7,630 nucleotides of DNA from Candidatus Cloacimonadota bacterium. Its GTDB lineage: Bacteria > Cloacimonadota > Cloacimonadia > Cloacimonadales > TCS61. Of this stretch, positions 1 through 6,066 are shown piece after piece. The DNA lies in contig JABIME010000203.1 of the NCBI GenBank assembly GCA_018654125.1, forward strand, positions 1 to 7,630. Reading direction: 5' to 3'. The translations under genes and the position numbers were made by a program. The notes beneath the pieces are model-generated. The model was given only the letters and a program-made list of their open reading frames with translations, ran no database searches and was not told where the DNA came from. Position 1 is the first letter of the stretch. Every line of letters starts with the position of its first letter.

Positions 1-1119
1 AAAGAAAAATCCCATAACTGCTACAGCTATTAGAATTACCACAAGAATTACTATGAACATTTCACTTTCTTTAGATTGATAATTAGTAATTGAAGCGTTT
101 GTTTTAAGAAGTGCAATCTCTTGCTCTTTTTTTTCTGTTTCGTATCTAATTTGTAATTCAGCAACCTCTTTTTGAGTTTGTATAGAAATCAGATCATCTT
201 TTAGTTCTGCATAGAGTTTCATTGCAGTATAAGCTTTTAGATAATCTCTTTGGTTAGTATATATTTCTGCCAGAAGGTTATAACATGATACCATTATCTG
301 CTTATTATCAAAATTTTGTGCATAAGCTAAAGCCCTTTCTAAATTAAGTGATGCCTTCTTATCATCATTTTTTTCATAATAACTTACTCCGATATGAAAA
401 TATGATGATGCAATCCCATCACCATCATGTATTTCTTTCATCATTTCAAGTGAGATATTGTAATTTTCTAATGCTTTAGCGGTTGAACCTAATCCCTGAT
501 ATGATATTCCAATATTATTATATGAAGTTGCAATACCAAAATTATCTTTTAATTCCTTTTTTAGGATAAGAGATCTATTATAGAAACCCAATGCCTTTTC
601 ATAATTCTCTTTTGAAAGGTAGATGTTCCCAATATTGTTTAAGGTTATAGATAAACCCTTATTATCTTTTATCTCATAACTTAAATTTAGTGCTTTCTGA
701 TAATATTCGAGTGCTTCATCGTATTTCTCTATACTTTTTAAAACATTTCCAATGTTATTTAAAGAGCTAACAATTCTTTTTTCATCATTCAAAGTTTCAC
801 CTAATTCTAAAGAGAGAAGATGATATTCCATTGCTTTGTTGAAGATGTTTAGTTTGTTATATATATTACCAATGTTATTATAACATCGTGCCATATTGGG
901 TTTATCGTTGTTGTTTATATAAATTTCTAATGCTTGGTCTATGAATTTGAGAGCATTTGAGTATTGATTTAAATTATAATAACCCAATCCTCTATCAAAA
1001 AAATATTCAGATCTATTTCCTTCAGGTAGGAAGTTAACTTTCTCATCTATCGGATTCTCAGCAAAAATATTAATATATATTAAAGCTGATATTATTAATA
1101 ATCCAATTAATTTATTCAT
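1..1119 (-). CDS. Exported TPR-repeat protein with C-terminal membrane helix, probable sensor/signalling protein (3' end outside window)
   Basis: The open frame runs from ATG at 1117-1119 to the window edge (373 codons, no stop). Residues 1-20 look like a signal peptide ending in NIFA. From about residue 40 to 305 there are seven tetratricopeptide repeats in exact 40-residue register; the conserved positions fall at residues 40, 80, 120, 160, 200, 240 and 280 with the pattern YNNIGNIY. Residues about 315-350 are a charged coiled coil containing RYETEKKEQEIALLK, a linker typical of TPR-bearing membrane histidine kinases, cyclases and LuxR-type regulators in the FCB group. Residues 354-373 are a transmembrane helix. 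The output domain would lie beyond the window, so its type is unknown. The repeats would be periplasmic and bind protein or peptide. No Shine-Dalgarno is visible before the ATG. It lies 77 bp downstream of the small membrane protein gene. Confidence 0.85.
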   Translation of the reverse strand, partial: MNKLIGLLIISALIYINIFAENPIDEKVNFLPEGNRSEYFFDRGLGYYNLNQYSNALKFIDQALEIYINNNDKPNMARCYNNIGNIYNKLNIFNKAMEYHLLSLELGETLNDEKRIVSSLNNIGNVLKSIEKYDEALEYYQKALNLSYEIKDNKGLSITLNNIGNIYLSKENYEKALGFYNRSLILKKELKDNFGIATSYNNIGISYQGLGSTAKALENYNISLEMMKEIHDGDGIASSYFHIGVSYYEKNDDKKASLNLERALAYAQNFDNKQIMVSCYNLLAEIYTNQRDYLKAYTAMKLYAELKDDLISIQTQKEVAELQIRYETEKKEQEIALLKTNASITNYQSKESEMFIVILVVILIAVAVMGFFF

Positions 1120-1139
1120 TTATAAAATATTACTCATAG

Positions 1140-1159
1140 AAAAAATAGTTATTTCTATT
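1140..1159 (-). terminator. Weak AT-rich hairpin plus T-run, possible terminator
   Basis: On the minus strand AATAG, a 6-nt loop and CTATT form a 5-bp stem that runs straight into a run of T. It sits about 38 bp after the stop of the 88-residue gene and about 20 bp before the TPR gene. The stem has only one G-C pair, so it may be chance in AT-rich DNA or allow substantial read-through. Confidence 0.2.
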
Positions 1160-1196
1160 CCTTCTCTTAATATATAACTCAAATACGTAAAAAAGA

Positions 1197-1463
1197 TTAT
1201 TTATTAACCATATTTTTTGCTTCAGCTTCAGAGAGCTTTTTTATTAACTCGTCTTTTTCTGCTTCAATTTTTTGTCTAAGCCTTTCCTGTCTTCCAATTT
1301 CAACAGCTGCAACAAGAAGAATTGTAACCCATGCAATTAAGATAGACCAGAATACTACACCATTTTCATTGTAAAATCGAACGCCAAATAAGAAGAAGAT
1401 TGAGATCGCACCTAAGATTGTGAGTAAAAGTGATATTGCATACCATGGTAATATTTTTTTCAT
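1197..1463 (-). CDS. Small two-helix membrane protein with cytoplasmic coiled-coil tail (unknown function)
   Basis: The gene encodes 88 residues. Two hydrophobic segments (about 8-28 and 36-56) are separated by a short polar loop, RFYNENG. A highly charged helix from about 57 to 83 (RQERLRQKIEAEKDELIKKL) follows and should form a coiled coil. The start is well supported by GGAGGA at 1468-1473, four bases before the ATG. A promoter-like sequence lies upstream. The layout of two helices plus a coiled coil resembles LapA-type (DUF1049) small membrane proteins, but no signature proves membership. It could be a small adaptor or assembly factor, for example for the TPR membrane protein downstream; that is a guess from position only. 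I do not recognise the family. Confidence 0.75.
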   Translation of the reverse strand: MKKILPWYAISLLLTILGAISIFFLFGVRFYNENGVVFWSILIAWVTILLVAAVEIGRQERLRQKIEAEKDELIKKLSEAEAKNMVNK

Positions 1464-1496
1464 TTGATCCTCCAGCTAAATATTTTTTTAATAAAA

Positions 1497-1527
1497 CAAA
1501 CTTTGTAAATAATAATCATAATGTCAA
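1497..1527 (-). promoter_or_regulatory. Candidate promoter for the 88-residue membrane protein gene
   Basis: On the minus strand a perfect TTGACA (1522-1527) is followed after 17 nt by AAAGTTTG (1497-1504). This fits the Bacteroidetes-type pattern of TTG, about 20 nt, then TAnnTTTG, with one mismatch in the second box. The sigma-70 style -10 is poor. Transcription would begin about 25-30 nt before the start codon, leaving room for the strong GGAGGA site. Confidence 0.4.
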
Positions 1528-1558
1528 ATTGTATATAATTTTATAGATTAATAAATAA

Positions 1559-2215
1559 TTATGTGTTAAATAAATTAATTTCAGAAAATTTATTAACAAC
1601 AATATCAGCATTGGAAAGATCCTGATCACCTGAGTTTTTATTCGCAAATCCAATGCACTGCATTCCTGCCTTTACAGCAGCTTTCACTCCATTTTTTGAA
1701 TCTTCAATTACAATGCAATTGGTAGGATCAACACTTAATCTTTTTGCAGTTTCCAAAAAAATATCTGGTTCCGGCTTGCTGTGAGGAACTTCCTCGGAGC
1801 TTACAATTACATCAAATTCCTGAATTATTTCCAATTTAGAAAGAATAACATTAATAATTTTTTTAGATGTAGAAGAAGCTACAGCAGTTTTAATCTTTAA
1901 TTTTTTTATAGAAGTTAACAGCGGCAAAAAACCTTGTGTTGATTCTAAAGTAACTAATTTATTAAATGTATCGTAAATGCGCTCATTGTTTAAGCTTATA
2001 AGCTGAGGTATAGTAAGTGGTAGCGAATATTTAGAGCTTAGAATTTCCCACATATACAGCATTCCAGCACCTATGAAAGCGTTATATTCCAATTCTGAAA
2101 TAGATATGTTAAGTTCTTTAAATAGTTTTTGTTGTATTTGGAAATAAAGCGGTTCGCTATCTATTATAACTCCGTCCATATCAAATATGACGGCTTTAAC
2201 TTCTGAATTACTCAA
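1559..2215 (-). CDS. HAD-superfamily hydrolase, beta-phosphoglucomutase / sugar-phosphate phosphatase type
   Basis: A haloacid dehalogenase subfamily IA enzyme of the cytoplasm, expected to dephosphorylate a sugar phosphate or isomerise one through an aspartyl-phosphate. Numbered from the upstream ATG at 2254 (231 residues), motif I is FDMDGVIIDSEP with nucleophile D25 and acid/base D27. A helical cap spans about 36-108. Motif II is VASSTSK (S127), motif III is K160 in SKPEPDIF, and motif IV is VIEDSKNGV (E184, D185). The SEP after motif I resembles hexitol- and 2-deoxyglucose-phosphatases as much as true beta-phosphoglucomutase, so the substrate is open. Start: the first 13 residues from 2254 lie entirely over the C-terminal codons of the upstream gene. 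I favour a TTG at 2213-2215, five codons before the conserved VKAVIFD strand, which overlaps the upstream stop by 8 nt. Neither start has a clear Shine-Dalgarno, which suggests translational coupling to the PAS/GGDEF gene. Confidence 0.9.
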   Translation of the reverse strand: MSNSEVKAVIFDMDGVIIDSEPLYFQIQQKLFKELNISISELEYNAFIGAGMLYMWEILSSKYSLPLTIPQLISLNNERIYDTFNKLVTLESTQGFLPLLTSIKKLKIKTAVASSTSKKIINVILSKLEIIQEFDVIVSSEEVPHSKPEPDIFLETAKRLSVDPTNCIVIEDSKNGVKAAVKAGMQCIGFANKNSGDQDLSNADIVVNKFSEINLFNT

Positions 2216-3116
2216 CTGCTGACCAAAGAAGGAATTTATTACCACCCATACCATAGCATTTTTCTGTTGATTCGCGCAATTTTTCTATGAGTATCTTGTT
2301 TGTGTCGTGAGGTGTAGCAATAATGCCAGCAACAGATATTGTAAGATCAATCATGCCTTTACCAATTGTGAATTCGGCTTTTTCTACAATATCTCTTACT
2401 CTGTTTCCTATCATCTCAACAGAGTCTTCTCTTACATTCACCAAAATAATTGCAAATTCGCTGTCAGACCACCTGCCTGCAATGTCGAATGGTCGAAGAT
2501 CCTTATTGATCAATTTTGAAACTTCCGTAAGAATATTAATCTTTAATTCATCACCATAGATATTATCAAGCTTTTCATAGTTATCAATTTCTATCAATAA
2601 TATGCCAAAGGGTCTGTTATATCTTCTAAATTCACTAAGTTTAGCATCAATAGACATCTCTATGCTAACGTGATTTGGTAATTTTGTAATTGGGTCAAAG
2701 AAAGATTGTTGATATTCCTCAGAATCATCTATCAAGTGTTCAAGGTGATCTTTATTATCTGTGAATAATTGTGTAGCACCAACTACTCTATCTTTACTGT
2801 CATACATAGGTGCAATTCTAGTAGAAATAGCTATTTTATGACCATCTTTGTGGGTTACTAAAAGTTCAAATTGCTTTAAAGTACCATTTGCGATGGTATT
2901 AAAAAAAAGGCTTGAATTTCCAAAATATTTTTTTCCATTAACATCAATAGGGCAAAGAAAATCTTGGGAGTATTGTTTATCAAAAACTTCTGAACTTGGG
3001 TAACCTGTGATTTTTTCGGCACCTTTACTCCAGTATTTTATGCGTTCATCTTTATCAACATAAAGTAACCCTTCATAAAGGTTCTCTATTAAGTTTCTAT
3101 AATTTGTGCTAGCCAC
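2208..3116 (-). CDS. PAS domain plus degenerate GGDEF domain protein, probable c-di-GMP receptor or inactive cyclase
   Basis: A 302-residue cytoplasmic protein with no signal peptide or membrane helix. Residues about 5-120 form a PAS sensor domain (YRNLIENLYEGLLYVD, then YWSKGAEKITGY), ending in a PAC-like strand near RVVGATQLFTD. A linker helix (122-140) leads to a GGDEF fold starting at DPITKLPN (141-148). The fold is recognisable: IEIDNYEKL at 175-183, FAIIL at 221-225, and GGNKF at 291-295. The active-site signature is broken, with RWSDSEF (215-221) where RYGGDEF is expected. The substrate Asn-Asp pair reads DN (184-185) and the usual YGHxxGD reads YGDELKI. The inhibitory-site motif RxxD is intact as R208-P-F-D211, correctly spaced before the signature. 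In known degenerate proteins such as PopA this combination marks c-di-GMP binding without synthesis. The GTG start is backed by GGGAGGA. It is probably co-transcribed with the overlapping HAD gene. Confidence 0.88.
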   Translation of the reverse strand: MASTNYRNLIENLYEGLLYVDKDERIKYWSKGAEKITGYPSSEVFDKQYSQDFLCPIDVNGKKYFGNSSLFFNTIANGTLKQFELLVTHKDGHKIAISTRIAPMYDSKDRVVGATQLFTDNKDHLEHLIDDSEEYQQSFFDPITKLPNHVSIEMSIDAKLSEFRRYNRPFGILLIEIDNYEKLDNIYGDELKINILTEVSKLINKDLRPFDIAGRWSDSEFAIILVNVREDSVEMIGNRVRDIVEKAEFTIGKGMIDLTISVAGIIATPHDTNKILIEKLRESTEKCYGMGGNKFLLWSAVE

Positions 3117-3119
3117 TAA

Positions 3120-3126
3120 TCCTCCC
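3120..3126 (-). promoter_or_regulatory. Shine-Dalgarno deciding the GTG start of the PAS/GGDEF gene
   Basis: GGGAGGA on the minus strand ends three bases before GTG at 3114-3116. It is the strongest ribosome site in the window and supports the GTG, since no ATG lies nearby in frame. The spacing is similar to that of the 88-residue gene. Confidence 0.7.
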
Positions 3127-3177
3127 TTGTTTCAATGGACTATTCGAACACTAATGAATCTATCAATATAATAAATT

Positions 3178-3192
3178 TAAATATGATATTTA
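3178..3192. repeat. 15-bp perfect AT palindrome in leader of the PAS/GGDEF gene
   Basis: TAAATAT, a central G, then ATATTTA. It lies just downstream of the candidate promoter at 3201-3229, where a repressor operator could sit. Such palindromes occur by chance in DNA this AT-rich, so the regulatory reading is weak. Confidence 0.25.
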
Positions 3193-3200
3193 CGCAACAA

Positions 3201-3229
3201 TAAATATGGATAGTTCAAAATGAAGTCAA
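3201..3229 (-). promoter_or_regulatory. Candidate promoter for the PAS/GGDEF-HAD pair
   Basis: On the minus strand TTGACT (3224-3229) is followed after 17 nt by TATTTA (3201-3206; TATTTATT when read as a TAnnTTTG box). The box geometry matches the candidate promoter at 1497-1527. The -35 begins only a few bases after the stop codon of the chaperone gene. The leader would be about 80 nt long and contains a 15-bp palindrome. The -10 match is moderate. Confidence 0.35.
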
Positions 3230-3233
3230 ATTA

Positions 3234-5915
3234 TTAATTAATTTTAACTCCGATCTTCACTTTATATTTATTTTTCCACTTTTCAAATTCCTGTTTCAGG
3301 ATTTTCTTTTCATAGTATTTTCTATCTGAATAAAAATCAGCTTTAGAAGGTCTTCTTAATCGTAGAAGTTTATAAAACAGAAGTTTTTCTGAATTAATAG
3401 GAATTATTGAACTGCAATATCCCTCTTCATGTTTTAAGATGTCATCATAAATTGCTTCACTGAAGTCTACACCTGGAATTTTACTGGTAAGTGATAGATT
3501 AGATATTACATCCCAACCACCCAGATAATACAACAATGAATCAGGATCTGCACCAACAGCTATTTTATCTCTGATAAACGAAACGTTTTTTTTGGCAATT
3601 TCAAACTTTTTTATAGAATTATGAATCTCTATAATTTGAGGTAATGCCTCTTCATAAGTAAGTTGATGTGAACGTCTGATATCTGTTTGGAAAATGACAG
3701 CATAAGCATTTTCCAATTTGATTATTCCTGAATACTTTTCATTCTTCCACATTCTAAGTAGTTCGGATCTGTAGTTTGAAATATCGCCAAGAACTTCAAA
3801 ATCTTTTTTAGCATCTTGAAATTCCGTTTTAAAGATCTCCTCATCCTCAGCAAAATTGTAAACATGAGAAAAATATCTTGTTGAATCAAAAACAACTTTA
3901 GCTTTTTCAGATGCTACGGTATCGGCAATAGATAAAAGCGCTTCTTTACGTAATTCGTGTTTGATCTCAGAGAAGGGAGCAATTCCTTCTTTAATACTTC
4001 TAATTTTATGCAGAACGATCCAGCCATTATCATATTTAACAGGTTGAGACCAAGCATCAGAACTCATACGAGATAAAGTTGAACTTATTTGTTTAGGTAA
4101 AGCATCATAAGGAACTATTTTGTTCTTCGAAAGTGTATAGTTGCAACCGAAGATCAAATCTAGAAGTTCTGCATCAATGCCATCTGTAACTTGTTCATAA
4201 ACAACCTCTGCTAAATCTGGATCTTTAATAAAGATAAAATCGAATTTCACAGATTTTTCACGATAAAATTCGTTCATTCTTTTATCATATGTTTTTTTAA
4301 TCTCATTATCTGGGATTGTGAATGCAAAATTATTATATTCATCTTGAATCGAATACACAACTCCGCCAATTTGTAAACTATCAGGTGTTCTAAAATCTCT
4401 TTTATGGGAATCATAATACTCTCTGTAATCTGTGCTGTCTGTTTTGGAATAAGTTATAAATCTTGGAAGTTGATCGCTTATCTTTTTGTAACTTGGTATG
4501 AATTCAGGAAAGAAGGAGAGTGCTTTATAGAATAATATCTTTTTACCGGTTGGAATAAACCCCCATTCCTCTCCACGGTTCATTCTTATTGCTATCATAT
4601 CATCTACAATGCTTGCATTATCAAATTTGTTTAAGTAAATATTCTCTTTAGATTCAGAAAGATTGTTATCTCGAACAATCCTAGAAATCTTGAACTCATC
4701 ATCTGCATTTGTTTCTAATAAGTGTTTAATTTCCTGTTGATATTCCTCTTTAGTTGTAGAGGAAAAAAGAGATGGATTTGATATCTCAATTTTAGTTACT
4801 ATTACCGTAGGGATAATAAACTTTTCAAAATTCTCTTCAAAATATTTTCGATTAAGATCATCATTAATACTATTTATTTCTTTAGCAATATAATCTTGCC
4901 AGATCAGTTTTGCAACGGCTTGTTCATCTTTTATTGATATTTTCCTTTTATCAATAACTTTGTACACAAGATATCCTTCATCAATAAGAATTGGTTCAGA
5001 ATATTGTCCTTCATCCATTTCAAATGCACTGCTTAGTATAACATCTGGTAAATTACCAAGTTTATCACTTCTACTAAGGTAAGATGATTCTATTATGGTT
5101 TGTGAAATATTAGCATTGGCCTGTAGAAGTTCGGAAACCTGAACTGCTTTTTGTCTGGCTAATTTTTGTGTTTGCTCAATAAGCATATCGTTGCGGATCT
5201 CGTGGGTATCATTTGCATGCAACGTTGAATCCGATAATATCATTTGTGTTAGTTGCCTATTTACAATTGGTATTGCAGCTTCTTCAAATTCTTCATTTAG
5301 CACTACAAAAATATTTAATTTGATCTTTTCTTCTTTGTTATACTTATGCTTATTGCGCCGGAAATACCACTCAAAATCTTCAGGTAATGTTTCAATCTCA
5401 AAATCAATGTCTTGCTTATCAATTATAGCATAACCAAGATCAATATTTGTATTCTCAAAAAAGTATTGTCTCAATAATTTAGCTTCAGATATTTCGAACG
5501 ACTCTTCTAAAATAGTTCTAGCTTTAGTTATGCGCAGTTCTTTCCTCATTGCTTTAAGAACATTTCTTCCTGCTCTGCTATTTTTAAAATGGAAGAACTT
5601 CTGTTCACTAAAAGCTCCATTAGTTTGAAACCTGGGCAGATCTCCAACTTGTTGAATAAAAAAGGCTTCCAGTTCAGAATCATCAACAATTATTCCTTTT
5701 TCTGTTGCATAGTTTGAAATCAGGCAGTTATCTATAAGGTTATTAAATGCAATTTGCCTTATCGAGCCATATGAATACTCGTGTTTATTAACAAGTGCAT
5801 CGATTTCTGATTGTAGCTCAATTGAAGTAATCCGACAATTCCCAACCTCTGCAATAATCTTTGCCGAAACAAAAGAAGAGTAAACAATTATAATAAAAAC
5901 TAATATATATTTCAT
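3234..5915 (-). CDS. Large exported SurA/PpiD-like parvulin-family peptidyl-prolyl isomerase / chaperone with repeated modules
   Basis: An 893-residue periplasmic folding factor, against about 430 for SurA and 620 for PpiD of E. coli. Residues 1-18 are a signal peptide ending FVSA. Residues about 20-160 are a SurA_N-like helical domain opening with IIAEVGNCRIT. The best parvulin domain is at about 181-325, with LSRSDKLGNLP and then MDEGQYSEPILIDEGYLVYK. Its C-terminal edge motif recurs in weaker form near 441-468, 611-640 (SDAWSQPVKYDNGWIVLHKI), 717-748 and 821-853. The helix-strand lead-in (YYxxxxxxFxxP type) occurs near 184, 358, 500 and 543. The later copies are degenerate and probably bind clients rather than catalyse. 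The protein ends in a charged helix (QEFEKWKNKYKVKIGVKIN). AAGGA at 5922-5926, six bases before the ATG, supports the start. It is divergent from the repeat-protein gene, whose product could be a client; that is inference. Confidence 0.88.
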   Translation of the reverse strand: MKYILVFIIIVYSSFVSAKIIAEVGNCRITSIELQSEIDALVNKHEYSYGSIRQIAFNNLIDNCLISNYATEKGIIVDDSELEAFFIQQVGDLPRFQTNGAFSEQKFFHFKNSRAGRNVLKAMRKELRITKARTILEESFEISEAKLLRQYFFENTNIDLGYAIIDKQDIDFEIETLPEDFEWYFRRNKHKYNKEEKIKLNIFVVLNEEFEEAAIPIVNRQLTQMILSDSTLHANDTHEIRNDMLIEQTQKLARQKAVQVSELLQANANISQTIIESSYLSRSDKLGNLPDVILSSAFEMDEGQYSEPILIDEGYLVYKVIDKRKISIKDEQAVAKLIWQDYIAKEINSINDDLNRKYFEENFEKFIIPTVIVTKIEISNPSLFSSTTKEEYQQEIKHLLETNADDEFKISRIVRDNNLSESKENIYLNKFDNASIVDDMIAIRMNRGEEWGFIPTGKKILFYKALSFFPEFIPSYKKISDQLPRFITYSKTDSTDYREYYDSHKRDFRTPDSLQIGGVVYSIQDEYNNFAFTIPDNEIKKTYDKRMNEFYREKSVKFDFIFIKDPDLAEVVYEQVTDGIDAELLDLIFGCNYTLSKNKIVPYDALPKQISSTLSRMSSDAWSQPVKYDNGWIVLHKIRSIKEGIAPFSEIKHELRKEALLSIADTVASEKAKVVFDSTRYFSHVYNFAEDEEIFKTEFQDAKKDFEVLGDISNYRSELLRMWKNEKYSGIIKLENAYAVIFQTDIRRSHQLTYEEALPQIIEIHNSIKKFEIAKKNVSFIRDKIAVGADPDSLLYYLGGWDVISNLSLTSKIPGVDFSEAIYDDILKHEEGYCSSIIPINSEKLLFYKLLRLRRPSKADFYSDRKYYEKKILKQEFEKWKNKYKVKIGVKIN

Positions 5916-5954
5916 AGAATATCCTTTTTATTTTAAACATGTACATAAATAAAA

Positions 5955-5994
5955 TAATCAATAATTAATCAAGAAGAATATATTTTTGATTAAT
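5955..5994. promoter_or_regulatory. TAATCAA box cluster with 9-bp inverted repeat, candidate operator in divergent intergenic region
   Basis: TAATCAA occurs at 5955-5961 and 5966-5972, direct copies 11 bp apart (one helical turn). It occurs again inverted (TTGATTA) at 5986-5992. The second and third are part of a perfect 9-bp inverted repeat, ATTAATCAA (5964-5972) and TTGATTAAT (5986-5994), with a 13-bp spacer. The cluster sits between the divergent starts at 5915 and 6067 and could bind a dimeric regulator of both genes. Confidence 0.35.
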
Positions 5995-6004
5995 ATCTTT
6001 TAAT

Positions 6005-6033
6005 TTGACTTAATAGTGAATAAACTTTATGCG
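6005..6033 (+). promoter_or_regulatory. Candidate promoter for the repeat-protein gene
   Basis: TTGACT at 6005-6010, then 17 nt, then TATGCG at 6028-6033. The flanks of the first box (AATTTGACTT) match the box before the PAS/GGDEF gene exactly over 10 bases. The -10 is weak. The implied transcript start near 6040 leaves room for AGAGG at 6056-6060. Confidence 0.3.
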
Positions 6034-6066
6034 GAATCTGAAATGAATTTTTTATAGAGGTTGCAG

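Noticed and set aside
2307..2559. Two overlapping plus-strand frames opposite the PAS/GGDEF gene
   Set aside because: They lie wholly antisense to a well-supported coding domain and have no ribosome site.
5191..5433. Plus-strand 80-residue frame opposite the chaperone gene
   Set aside because: Antisense to the intact parvulin domain; its apparent hydrophobicity comes from the opposing charged codons.
5939..5946. Palindrome around ATGTACAT in the divergent intergenic region
   Set aside because: Only 8 bp, close to the chaperone ribosome site; too short to claim as an operator.
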